Part shown: positions 1 to 7,682 of the stretch, piece by piece
Numbering within the stretch: position 1 is the first letter of the stretch
How the letters are laid out: each line of letters begins with the position of its first letter
Assembly (NCBI GenBank): GCA_025454565.1
Contig: JALOOE010000031.1
Coordinates: 1 to 10,190 of the forward strand
Source: Anaerolineae bacterium
GTDB taxonomy: Bacteria > Chloroflexota > Anaerolineae > CG2-30-64-16
Direction: 5' to 3'
Length of the DNA stretch: 10,190 bases
Made by a program: the position numbers and the translations under genes
Notes under the pieces: model-generated
Databases searched by the model: none
Seen by the model: only the letters and a program-made list of their open reading frames with translations
What the model was told of the DNA's origin: nothing

Positions 1-28
1 ATTGCCGACGATATTCTTCGAAGGCCAT
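1..28 (-). CDS. Start of an unidentified gene, cut by the left edge
   Basis: An ATG (complement of 28-26) opens a reading frame MAFEEYRRQ that is still open at the window edge. It is preceded by a purine-rich GAGAAG about 6 nt upstream, which could be a ribosome binding site, and by an extended -10 promoter some 75 nt upstream. The gene would follow dnaE on the same strand but with its own promoter. Nine codons are too few to name a family. A second ATG at 33-31 in another frame sits too close to the GAGAAG to be preferred. The call rests on start context only. Confidence 0.3.
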
Positions 29-102
29 GCCATACTTCTCTTGGGATCATCAAGACTGTCATCGCTTCGCTCCTCAGCCCACACTTCTCTCTCAATACGT
101 CG

Positions 103-111
103 ATTATAGCA
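103..111 (-). promoter_or_regulatory. Extended -10 promoter downstream of dnaE
   Basis: On the minus strand the sequence reads TGCTATAAT, a perfect sigma-70 -10 hexamer with the TGn extension. No good -35 hexamer lies 16-18 bp upstream, which is usual for extended -10 promoters. Transcription would start near 96 and lead into the ATG at 28. It lies between the dnaE stop (166) and that start codon. Confidence 0.5.
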
Positions 112-165
112 TATCAGGTCGTCATCAGCGCACCGTGTCTGAGCTGTACCATCGGCTACTGACCG

Positions 166-3100
166 TCACCCTTCCACCTTCCACCCTCCGGGTCCCAGCC
201 GCTGCGTCAACTCCGCCTGGAGCTCTTTGCAGACACGGGTGCGATTGTTCGGGAAGTCGAGCTGCCAGCGTGTCGAGCCGTTGGCCTCGACGGTGATTTC
301 GAAGCGGTCGTTGCCCTGGTACTTCGACAGCACATCCACGATCTCGGCCAGGCGCCTGCGGTCGGCGTCCAGGCTGGCGCTGCGGCGGAAAGCGAGCTTG
401 ATGGATTGCGGATTGCGGATTGCGGATTGCGGATTGGCGGAAGCTGAGATTTCGCGCGCAGGGCTGGCTGCGGACGGCTCCGGCTTCGCCGCCACGTTCG
501 CACCAGGCTTGGGCGCGGCGAGGGCTTGAGCCGGCGCAGGTTTCGGCGCGACGGCCGCCTGGGGCTGGCGCGCTGGCGCCGCCTGTGCCGCGGCGCCTCC
601 TTGCGGTTCAGATCGAGAGCCTGTTGCGGCGGGCCCGACCGGCGCTTCCTGCGCTCTTCTGTCCCCGGGTGTCTCTCGCGCCCCGCCCCCCTTGCTCCCC
701 GTCTCCCCCGCATCCATCCACGCCGGCTCCTCTGCGGCGAACGGGTTGTCGTCGCCCGAGTATGCGTCCTCATCGTCATCGCCGCCGGCCATCGCTGGTG
801 GGGACGCGTAGGCCCGGCCGGGCGCGGCGTAGCTCTGGGCGGTCGGCCGCTCCTTCACTTGTGGACGAGAGGAGATTTCTGCTGCGCCGTTGCGGAAGCG
901 GTAGGCGACGGAGCTGGTGTCCTCGATCACCTTCATCCCTTCGACGTAATCGCGCACAAAGTCGGCCACCACGCTGACGCGGCCGTTGCGCACATCGGCT
1001 TTGCCGGTGACGATGATGATTTTCTCCAGGGCGAACTTGTCCCTTTCGTCGGTGTAAAGCTTGGGAAAGACAGTGATATCGATGGTACCCTGCAGGTCTT
1101 CCAGCCGCACAAACGCCATCGTCTCGCCTTTCTTGGTGGTGATCTGGCGCACGTCGGCAACGATGCCGGCCACGACCACGCCCTTGCCGGCGACCTCTTC
1201 GGTGACGTCCACCGACGCGTGGGTGATCACGTTCATCAGGTCGACGGTCATTTTTTGCAACGGGTGACTTGATACGTACACGCCCACCAGCTCTTTCTCC
1301 CAGTCCAGGGCTTCTTTCGGGTTGGCTTTGGCCGCAGCGGGCAGAGAAGCCAGCAACCAGTCGGCGCCGCCGACCTCGGCGCTGTCGTCGTCCGCGCCGC
1401 CGAACAGGGTGAGCTGCCCCACCTCGCGCGCCACGTGCGTCACTTCGCTGGCCGACATGATCCGGTCGATCCCGGCGAGAAGCTGGCCGCGTTCGCCGAG
1501 ATCATCCAGCGCGCCGACCTTGATCAGGCACTCCAGCCCGCGGCGGTTGACCTGGCGCAGATCGACGCGGTCGGCGAACTCGGTGAGAGATGCAAACGCG
1601 CGGTCGCCGCGCGCGTCCTGGATCGCGTCGATGGGCCCTTCGCCCACGTTCTTGATCGCATCCAGGCCCATGCGGATGGCGGTGCGTTCGGGCACGGGGA
1701 AAGCGAAGGCAGCGGCGCGGTGCGGCGCAGGACGCTCCGGCGGCAATTGCTCGATGCTGAAGTTGTGACCGCTGACGTTGACGTTCGGCGGCAGCACCTC
1801 GATGCCCATGCGTCGACATTCGGCGATCAGCACGCCCACCTTCTCGGTGTCGTGGCGCTCGACGGTCAGCAGCGCGGCCATGTACTCGGCAGGGTAGTAG
1901 GCCTTGAGGAAAGCGGTCTGGGCGACGATGACCGCGTAATCGGCGGCGTGGGCGCGATTGAAGCCGTAACGCGCGAACCCCATCAGCGCGTCCCAGATCG
2001 CGTCCGCTTCCTCGCGTTTCAAGCCCGATTTCTTTTTCGAGCCCTGAGCGAAGATCTCGCGGTGCTCGTCCAGCGTCTTTTTCGACTTCTTGCTGATGCC
2101 GCGGCGCACGAGGTCGGCCTCGCCGGGAGTGTAGCCCGCGATATCGGCCAGGATTTGAATCACCTGTTCTTGATAGACGCACACCCCCATCGTCTCTGCC
2201 AGGATCGGCGTCAAGATCGAGTGGACGTAGCTCGGCTCCTGCTCACCGTGCAGGCAGGCGATGAAGTCGGGGATGAACTCCATAGGGCCGGGGCGATAGA
2301 GCGAAATGGTTGCCGTGATGTGATCGAACTCGGTCGGCCGCATGTCCATCAGCACCCGGCGCATGCCCTGGCCTTCCACCTGGAAGACACCCATCACATC
2401 ACCTGCGGTCAGCAGTTCGTAGATTTTGGGATCGTCGATGGGCAGGTTATGCAGGGTATACTCGATGCCGTGGCGTTCCTTGATGAGATTCGTGCACTCG
2501 CGCATCAACGTGAGAGTCGCCAGGCCCAGGAAATCCACTTTCAGCAGGCCGATCGACTCCAGGATCGGAAATTCATACTGCGTGACCGTCTCGGTGATGG
2601 CCGATTTGGGCGGCCGCATCAGCGGCGTGTAGTGGGTCAGCTCCCGATCGGCGATGATGACGGCCGCGGCGTGGATGGACGAATGACGGGCGACTCCCTC
2701 CAGGTGGCTGCCGGTGTCCAACAGTTTGCGCACCTGGTCATCTTCATCGTAACGGCGCTTCAGGTCGGCGGCGTAGAACTCGTTGCCTTCGGTGAGCACA
2801 TCCTTGATCGTCACCGGCTTGCCTGGGATGGCCGGGATCAGCTTGGCGAGGCTGTCCACCTCGGCCAACTCGATACCCATTGTGCGGCCGATATCGCGCA
2901 CAGCCGCGCGCGCCTTCATCCGACCGAAGGTGACGACCTGCGCGACACGGTGGCTGCCGTATTTATCCAGGGTGTAGCGAATCAGTTCCTCGCGTTGGTC
3001 ATCCGGGAAATCCAGATCGAAGTCGGGCATGGTGACGCGGCCCGGATTGAGGAAGCGCTCGAAGATCAGCTTGTTGCGCAGCGGGTCGAGATTCGTCACG

Positions 3101-4236
3101 CCGATGGCGTAGGCCACGATAGAGCCGGCGCCGGAGCCGCGCACATTCCACCAGATGCCGCGGCGCTGGGCATACATGCACAGATCCCAGACGATAAGGA
3201 AATAGACGTCAAACCCCATGTCGTGGATGATCCTGAGTTCGTGCGTCAGCCGCGCGCGGATCTCGGGATCGTCGGCGCGCTCGGCGTAACGCCAGCGCAG
3301 CCCCTCCTCGGTCAGGTGGCGCAGATAGCTCTCGTAGGTGAAGCCATCGGGAATGGCGATATCCGGCAGATGGTATTGGTCGTCTTCCGGGTCGGCGTGG
3401 CACATCGCCGCGATCTTGACCGTGTTGGTGAAGGCGCTGTCGGGCAGATCGGCCAACGGCAGGAAGGTCTGGCGCATCTGCTCCAAACTCTTCAGGAAAA
3501 ACGAATTGCTGCCGTAGCGCAGACGCTTCGGGTCGCTGAGGAGCGCGCTGGTTTGCACGCAGAGCAGTACGTCGTGCGGGTCGGCGTCCTTCTCGTAGAC
3601 GTAGTGCGCATCGTTAGTGACGACCATCGGCATGTCGTATCTGCGGGCGAAGGCGTAGAGCTGCTTATTGACCGAAGTCAACTCGGCGATGTTATGCTCC
3701 TGGAATTCGACATACCAGCGCTCCGGCCCGAAGATGTCGCGATACCAGTGGAGCCGCTCGAGCGCCTTGTCCTCCTGCCCGTTCGCCAGCAGCGTGGGTA
3801 GCTCGGCCGCCAGGCAACCTGAAAGGCAGATGATCCCCTCATTGTGGCTGGCCAGATAGTCGGCGTCGATGCGCGGCTTGTAGTAGTAGCCGTCGAATTG
3901 CGCGTCGGAGCAGAGTTTCAACAGGTTGCGGTACCCGGTGAGGTTTTCGGCCAGCAACAGCAGGTGATAGCGTTCCTTATCCAGTTCGCTGTCGCGGCCG
4001 CTCATCGGCCGGCCGAACTGTGTGAGGTAGGCCTCGACGCCGAGAATCGGCTTGACTCCCTCTTTTTTGCACGCGCGCGCGAACTCGATCGCGCCGTGCA
4101 TCACGCCGTGATCGGTCAGCGCCAGGGCAGACTGCCCTAACTCGGCGGTGCGCTTCGCCATTTGCGCGGTGCGGCCCATACCATCGAGCAGGGAGTATTC
4201 GGAATGGACATGCAGGTGGACAAAATCATCGGACAT
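166..4236 (-). CDS. dnaE: DNA polymerase III subunit alpha (DnaE)
   Basis: Replicative DNA polymerase of the C family (1356 aa), the catalytic core of the Pol III holoenzyme. An N-terminal PHP domain (about 5-270) keeps what look like all its metal ligands: HLHVH (H9, H11), D18, H43 in TDHG, E68, H91, C141, and D209/H211 in NDAH. The polymerase catalytic aspartates are D405 and D407 in PDFDLDF and D568 in KVDFLGL. A helix-hairpin-helix lies near 857-872, a clamp-binding motif QLTLF at 941-945 and an OB fold at about 1015-1095. A disordered Ala/Pro-rich and acidic linker (about 1115-1265) and a small terminal domain (1279-1356) make it longer than the usual roughly 1160 aa. An in-frame TAA at 4251-4249 rules out an upstream start. 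The Shine-Dalgarno is poor: AGGGG lies about 15 nt away, right after the stop of the channel gene 20 nt upstream, so translational coupling is possible. Identification is certain. Confidence 0.98.
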   Translation of the reverse strand: MSDDFVHLHVHSEYSLLDGMGRTAQMAKRTAELGQSALALTDHGVMHGAIEFARACKKEGVKPILGVEAYLTQFGRPMSGRDSELDKERYHLLLLAENLTGYRNLLKLCSDAQFDGYYYKPRIDADYLASHNEGIICLSGCLAAELPTLLANGQEDKALERLHWYRDIFGPERWYVEFQEHNIAELTSVNKQLYAFARRYDMPMVVTNDAHYVYEKDADPHDVLLCVQTSALLSDPKRLRYGSNSFFLKSLEQMRQTFLPLADLPDSAFTNTVKIAAMCHADPEDDQYHLPDIAIPDGFTYESYLRHLTEEGLRWRYAERADDPEIRARLTHELRIIHDMGFDVYFLIVWDLCMYAQRRGIWWNVRGSGAGSIVAYAIGVTNLDPLRNKLIFERFLNPGRVTMPDFDLDFPDDQREELIRYTLDKYGSHRVAQVVTFGRMKARAAVRDIGRTMGIELAEVDSLAKLIPAIPGKPVTIKDVLTEGNEFYAADLKRRYDEDDQVRKLLDTGSHLEGVARHSSIHAAAVIIADRELTHYTPLMRPPKSAITETVTQYEFPILESIGLLKVDFLGLATLTLMRECTNLIKERHGIEYTLHNLPIDDPKIYELLTAGDVMGVFQVEGQGMRRVLMDMRPTEFDHITATISLYRPGPMEFIPDFIACLHGEQEPSYVHSILTPILAETMGVCVYQEQVIQILADIAGYTPGEADLVRRGISKKSKKTLDEHREIFAQGSKKKSGLKREEADAIWDALMGFARYGFNRAHAADYAVIVAQTAFLKAYYPAEYMAALLTVERHDTEKVGVLIAECRRMGIEVLPPNVNVSGHNFSIEQLPPERPAPHRAAAFAFPVPERTAIRMGLDAIKNVGEGPIDAIQDARGDRAFASLTEFADRVDLRQVNRRGLECLIKVGALDDLGERGQLLAGIDRIMSASEVTHVAREVGQLTLFGGADDDSAEVGGADWLLASLPAAAKANPKEALDWEKELVGVYVSSHPLQKMTVDLMNVITHASVDVTEEVAGKGVVVAGIVADVRQITTKKGETMAFVRLEDLQGTIDITVFPKLYTDERDKFALEKIIIVTGKADVRNGRVSVVADFVRDYVEGMKVIEDTSSVAYRFRNGAAEISSRPQVKERPTAQSYAAPGRAYASPPAMAGGDDDEDAYSGDDNPFAAEEPAWMDAGETGSKGGGARETPGDRRAQEAPVGPAATGSRSEPQGGAAAQAAPARQPQAAVAPKPAPAQALAAPKPGANVAAKPEPSAASPAREISASANPQSAIRNPQSIKLAFRRSASLDADRRRLAEIVDVLSKYQGNDRFEITVEANGSTRWQLDFPNNRTRVCKELQAELTQRLGPGGWKVEG
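403..436. repeat. 7-bp tandem repeat inside dnaE
   Basis: Four perfect copies of GGATTGC plus a partial GGATTG, 34 bp in total. On the coding strand of dnaE it encodes NPQSAIRNPQS (about residues 1268-1278), at the border between the disordered linker and the terminal domain. The unit length is not a multiple of three, so gain or loss of one unit would shift the frame of the last roughly 80 codons. I know this repeat type as common in metagenome-derived Chloroflexota-like genomes, but that is recollection, not a search. Confidence 0.95.
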
Positions 4237-4256
4237 AGAATGACTGCTTTACCCCT

Positions 4257-6146
4257 CTACGATTCCGCCAACACGATGACGCGATCATCTTCCGCAAAGG
4301 TGACCGGCGTGGACTTGGCTGGATTAATCACGACGCCGTATTGGTGTGCCTTGTCGTTGCCTTTGGCGGCGCTTCGGTAGCCGATGGCGGTCTCCCCCCG
4401 GCGCCGCGCCGCCTCGACGACTGTGCCGAAATTGCTTGGCGCAGCCACCGACACGTAGTCCCCCACGGGGTTGAGGTAGATCTCTGCACCTGCGGAATCG
4501 AACAGGTCGGCGAACACCGCATTGAGCGCCTTGTTCTCCGAGACCTGCGCCAGCATCAGGCTGACCAACCGGTCGCTGACGATGAAATCATCGGCCTGCG
4601 TGACCTCGGCCAGCTCGCGGTCGCGGGGATCCAACATCTCGCTGGTGATCGAGAAGGTGTTGCCGGTACGCTCGGCGATGTCGCGCAGGTGCAGCAGCGT
4701 GAGGATGGTGCGGGCGTCGGCTTGCGGCACGCTCAGGTCATCGGAGTAGCACAACAGGATGACATGATCGTAGGTCTCAAGGCCTAACGCGTCCAGCAGA
4801 GGGCGATCGGTGGTGTCTCCCTGCTGGTAGACGCACGTCTGATTGCGCAGTGCCGGACAGCGCTCCCGCAGCTCCGCTTCGCCGCCCGGATGATCCGCCA
4901 CGACCGTGATCTGCGAGCCGGGCGGCACGTAGCTGTCGAGCTCGGTCACGATGGTCGGCGCCCGCTTGTTCCACCCCAGCAGCAGCGTTCGTTCGGGCGC
5001 CGGTTGTATCGCCGGCCGAAGGCAAATGGCCGCCTCGTTCACCGAGCGGCCGGGCAGATCCGAGAGGTGGATGGTGTCGTCATCCTCAGCGATGACCACG
5101 AGTCGATCGCCCGCCGCGATGCGCGTTGCCATCGGCGGATTGAGTTGCGGCACGCCATTTTCCGGACAGATACCGGCCACCGTTGACGCCTCGAAAGCCA
5201 GCAGCGCCTCGCCGTATGTCTTGCCGCCGAGCCCCGGCTCTGCCACAAAGTAGAACTCGCTGCCGCCGAAATCCAGAAGCTCGGTGTAGACGCTCGACAG
5301 ACCGGCCTGGCGGCACGTTTGGGCGATGATGCGGGAGATCACGTCGCCTGCCAGCACGATCTCGACATCGGAACCGATCACCATGCGCGCCACCGAGACG
5401 GCGCGCGCATCGCGGAGCGCAGCGACGATGTGGTACGGCTCCGGCCGGCGGTTGGAACTGTTGGTGATCGCCAACAAAGTTTTGATGACCTGCGCGTCGG
5501 GGAATTCACCTTCCGGCGGGATTACGATGATCGAGCGCGCCGTAGGCAGGCTCGCGATCTGCAAATCTGCGATGTCGATCGGATTGCCCGTGCGGCACAC
5601 GATGCGCGTCTTGCCGGTCGAGCCGACCCGCTCTCGAATCGCATCTTCCATTTCAACCTTGTCGCGATCGCCCAAAACCACAATGCAGGCCTTCCGCCGG
5701 CTGGCGTTGGCGATAATCAACTCGGAGATGATCGGAAAGACCAGCGGTGACCAACCGAGGATGACCGTATGGTCGGATTCCACGACCTTCGAGCGCCCTT
5801 TGCGCAGGCTGTCCAGCCGCCCTTCGAGGCCGGTGGTCAGGATACCGATCAGGCTGCTGATGATGAAAATGCCGCCCAGAGTGATCGCGAGCATCGCAAT
5901 CAGATAGGGCCACGTGCCCTCATCGCCGCCCATGGTACCGGCATCCAGCGTGCGCATCAGCGCCATCCACACGAGTTTGGAGAGTTCGACGTCGGGAGCC
6001 AGTCCTGCCAGCTTGACCGCCAGAGAGATGACGATGATGACGCCGAGCGAGGCCAGCGCCAACAGCCCAATCAAGGCGATTGTGCCGCGGGAAAAGAGGT
6101 TGTCGAACCGGTAGCGCAACCGTTCACCGAATGATGGTTTGGGCAT
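4257..6146 (-). CDS. CASTOR/POLLUX-like ion channel with two RCK-type domains
   Basis: A 629-aa membrane protein of the bacterial CASTOR/POLLUX (DMI1) ion channel family, probably gating a cation through cytoplasmic nucleotide- or ion-sensing domains. Visible parts are a cationic N-terminus, a first membrane helix at about 22-50, a pore-loop-like segment LDAGTMGGD at about 67-75, a second membrane helix at about 80-105, and two Rossmann-like RCK/TrkA-N modules. Each RCK module begins with a matching strand: TVILGWS near 127 and TLLLGWN near 388. The ILGW motif in place of the usual GxGxxG is typical of this family. The ATG at 6146 is chosen because GGAG lies 6 nt upstream. A GTG at 6206 would add 20 residues encoded by tandem repeats. 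Its stop is 20 nt before dnaE, so the two may be co-transcribed. The ion carried cannot be read from the sequence. Confidence 0.88.
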   Translation of the reverse strand: MPKPSFGERLRYRFDNLFSRGTIALIGLLALASLGVIIVISLAVKLAGLAPDVELSKLVWMALMRTLDAGTMGGDEGTWPYLIAMLAITLGGIFIISSLIGILTTGLEGRLDSLRKGRSKVVESDHTVILGWSPLVFPIISELIIANASRRKACIVVLGDRDKVEMEDAIRERVGSTGKTRIVCRTGNPIDIADLQIASLPTARSIIVIPPEGEFPDAQVIKTLLAITNSSNRRPEPYHIVAALRDARAVSVARMVIGSDVEIVLAGDVISRIIAQTCRQAGLSSVYTELLDFGGSEFYFVAEPGLGGKTYGEALLAFEASTVAGICPENGVPQLNPPMATRIAAGDRLVVIAEDDDTIHLSDLPGRSVNEAAICLRPAIQPAPERTLLLGWNKRAPTIVTELDSYVPPGSQITVVADHPGGEAELRERCPALRNQTCVYQQGDTTDRPLLDALGLETYDHVILLCYSDDLSVPQADARTILTLLHLRDIAERTGNTFSITSEMLDPRDRELAEVTQADDFIVSDRLVSLMLAQVSENKALNAVFADLFDSAGAEIYLNPVGDYVSVAAPSNFGTVVEAARRRGETAIGYRSAAKGNDKAHQYGVVINPAKSTPVTFAEDDRVIVLAES

Positions 6147-6193
6147 GATGATCTCCGCGATTGATGATCGCCGGGATTGATGATCTCCGCGAT
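6146..6193. repeat. Three 16-bp tandem repeats forming the leader of the channel gene
   Basis: Units 6146-6161, 6162-6177 and 6178-6193 follow each other without gaps. The outer two are identical (TGATGATCTCCGCGAT) and the middle one differs at three positions (TGATGATCGCCGGGAT). On the minus strand the outer units carry GGAGATCATC, and the unit next to the gene supplies the Shine-Dalgarno of the ATG at 6146. The outermost unit is a second copy of the same ribosome-binding element, followed by AATC instead of a start codon. Confidence 0.9.
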
Positions 6194-6235
6194 ATTGTGT
6201 GCTCACGATTCCGCTGAGGGTCTGTAAAGTGATTA

Positions 6236-6295
6236 CTTTCCGCTTGGGCCGGTCTCCGAGCGAGCCTTTCCGCTTGGGCCGGTCTCCGACCGAGC
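6236..6295. repeat. 30-bp tandem duplication upstream of the channel gene
   Basis: Two adjacent 30-bp units (6236-6265 and 6266-6295) beginning CTTTCCGCTTGGGCCGGTCT differ at a single base (G at 6260, C at 6290). In the second unit that base completes a small hairpin, CGGTC-TCC-GACCG. The element lies in the non-coding gap between EAD gene C and the channel gene. It could be a copy of a dispersed genomic repeat. I see no coding potential in it. Confidence 0.93.
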
Positions 6296-6321
6296 CAACG
6301 GCGGGGCAAAATCGTCCATCA

Positions 6322-6345
6322 TCGGCGTGCGCGTCAGGACGCCGA
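6322..6345 (-). other. Hairpin after the EAD gene array, possible weak terminator
   Basis: A perfect 7-bp inverted repeat (TCGGCGT / ACGCCGA) with a 10-nt loop lies about 38 nt downstream of the stop of EAD gene C on the minus strand. A TTTT run follows only 10 nt after the stem, so it is a poor match to an intrinsic terminator. It may still mark the end of the array transcript, since the next gene starts 236 nt further on. Confidence 0.3.
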
Positions 6346-6382
6346 CACTTTGCGCTGACAGTCGATGAGCGTGGGCGTCACG

Positions 6383-7006
6383 TCACGCGACTCCATAGGC
6401 CTGGGCGAACTGTCGGCGCACGGCCTGCAACTCAAGCTCGAGCGCGAAACCGCTCACATAGCCCAGTGCATTATCGATCAGGATGAGCAGCGGCCACTCG
6501 CCCGTCGCCAGGCGGCCCAGTTCGTTCAGCCCGGTGACCATCGAATCCAGATCGGCGCGCAGGCTGCTCTGGCTGCGCGTGAGGGCTTGCACGCCCGGGA
6601 TGCCCGCCAGGAAGGCGGTGCGCTGCGCGAAATCCGCGGCGCCCGGCGTTTGCTGCAGCAGATCGACGAGCGCGCGCAACTGGCTGCGCGAAATCTGTGT
6701 GACATGCGGCGCAGTGGGCTGAGGTGGCATAGGGCGAACGCTGATGGCTTCATCAAACTGGCGCAGCAACACGTTGCCCGGGTTCTCCGCGCGCGCGGCG
6801 CGTAACAGGGCTTCGATCTTCCCCTGGCCGTTCGTCCATTTGATCAGATCGAAGACTACCTGACGATGGGGGCCATCTGCGACGATATCGTACAGGTTAA
6901 CCTCCAGCCGGAGATAGACGAGCTGCTCCAACTCGCTGCGGTTGAACGCGCTGACGAGCGCTTCCTGAAACTTGCCGACCTCGGCCGGGGTGAGCACCAG
7001 GTCCAT
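6383..7006 (-). CDS. EAD1-type adaptor protein, paralogue C
   Basis: A 207-aa soluble protein with no signal peptide or membrane segment. Residues about 1-88 match an effector-associated domain 1 (EAD1): a helical pattern LTPAEVGKFQEALVSAF, then FDLIKWTNGQG and the hallmark ENPGN..LRQF near 75-84. A short Pro-rich linker (91-101) leads to a C-terminal helical module (about 108-200) carrying GEWPLLILIDNALGYVSG at 169-186. EAD1 domains are known as protein-protein adaptors in bacterial conflict systems; this protein has no catalytic domain. The ATG at 7006 is chosen over the longer start at 7051 because AGAGGGA lies 6 nt upstream, as in gene B, and the resulting length matches B. It is the last gene of the array, 55 nt after B. 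The EAD1 assignment comes from pattern recognition and needs a profile search. Confidence 0.85.
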   Translation of the reverse strand: MDLVLTPAEVGKFQEALVSAFNRSELEQLVYLRLEVNLYDIVADGPHRQVVFDLIKWTNGQGKIEALLRAARAENPGNVLLRQFDEAISVRPMPPQPTAPHVTQISRSQLRALVDLLQQTPGAADFAQRTAFLAGIPGVQALTRSQSSLRADLDSMVTGLNELGRLATGEWPLLILIDNALGYVSGFALELELQAVRRQFAQAYGVA

Positions 7007-7061
7007 GTGCGATCCCTCTGGCGAACACTGATCTACGGCAACCATCATCACGCTCCGCTCA

Positions 7062-7682
7062 TCAATGGCCGGCGTACGCCTGTTCGAGAGTGTCGCGGAG
7101 ATTGCTCAGTTCATTCTCTACTGCGAAGCCCTGAGCATAGCCGCGCGCATTGTCGATGACCATCAGCAGCGGCCACTCCCCCGAACCCATCCGACCCAGG
7201 CCGTCAAGCTGATCGAGCACCCGCTCGAGGTCGAGGCGTGCATTGCTTTCGTCGCGATTGAGTTGAGCGGGCGTACCGAGCAGCAGGCCCGTTCGACCCG
7301 CAAAGCTATCTGTCACAGGCAACCTCAGCAGCGCGCTCATCAACTGCTGCCGCAGGTCGTTTGTGAGGACTCTGGGTGCAAGCACAAGACCGCCGGTCGC
7401 CATTGGATGCAGTCGGTTGTATTCATTCTCGAAGTCGCGCAGCCATTCACTCGCCGGATTGATTTTGCGCGCGCCTTGTACGAGCAGCATGGTGCGTTGC
7501 TCGGCTTCCACCCACGCGACCAACCTGACCAATACACCGCAATAGGTGTCGTCGTCGGCGATCGCATCGAGATCCTGGCCCAGGTGGTTGAAGATCACTT
7601 GCTTCAGCGCCAGGCGAGACGGGAACGCCATGCGTAGCGCCCGGATCAGCCGGGCGCCCTCTTGAAACGTGAGCTCTACCAT
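7062..7682 (-). CDS. EAD1-type adaptor protein, paralogue B
   Basis: A 206-aa soluble protein, paralogous to its two neighbours. The N-terminal EAD1-like domain (about 1-88) contains LTFQEGARLIRALRMAFPSR, a central LVRLVAWVEAEQR and the hallmark INPASEWLRDFE (74-85). The C-terminal module (about 108-200) contains LLRLPVTDSFAGRTGLLLG (118-136) and GEWPLLMVIDNARGYAQG (168-185). It is closest to C in length and in the second module. AGAAGGA is placed 6 nt before the ATG. The start codon overlaps the stop codon of gene A (ATGGTAG on the minus strand, 7 bp), which predicts translational coupling and fixed stoichiometry. There is no enzyme motif, so the likely role is protein-protein recruitment in a conflict or signalling system. 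Confidence 0.87.
   Translation of the reverse strand: MVELTFQEGARLIRALRMAFPSRLALKQVIFNHLGQDLDAIADDDTYCGVLVRLVAWVEAEQRTMLLVQGARKINPASEWLRDFENEYNRLHPMATGGLVLAPRVLTNDLRQQLMSALLRLPVTDSFAGRTGLLLGTPAQLNRDESNARLDLERVLDQLDGLGRMGSGEWPLLMVIDNARGYAQGFAVENELSNLRDTLEQAYAGH

Noticed and set aside
403..436. CRISPR-like array
   Set aside because: The units are 7 bp with no spacers, so this is a microsatellite. No CRISPR repeat-spacer pattern or cas gene is present anywhere in the window.
207..779. A 190-codon minus-strand frame overlapping the dnaE linker
   Set aside because: It is an Arg/Pro-rich alternative frame of the dnaE linker. It matters only as the frame that slippage at the 7-bp repeat would enter.
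1435..3801. A 788-codon open frame on the plus strand opposite dnaE
   Set aside because: It is a shadow of dnaE caused by high GC and codon bias. It shows no domain, its composition mirrors the complement of the dnaE codons, and dnaE on the other strand is unmistakable.
6147..6206. GTG start at 6206 for the channel gene
   Set aside because: It would make the 16-bp tandem repeats encode the N-terminus. The ATG at 6146 has a well-spaced GGAG and gives a normal N-terminus for the family.
6236..6295. Insertion sequence or attachment site
   Set aside because: There is no transposase or integrase, no terminal inverted repeats and no target duplication. The segment is only a tandem duplication.
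6369..6388. Inverted repeat GCGTG...CACGC overlapping the stop of EAD gene C as a terminator
   Set aside because: The arms are only 5 bp, it overlaps the end of the coding region, and no T-run follows on the minus strand.
7007..7051. ATG start at 7051 for EAD gene C
   Set aside because: The ATG at 7006 has AGAGGGA 6 nt upstream, aligns with the starts of A and B at the EAD1 domain, and gives the same length as B.
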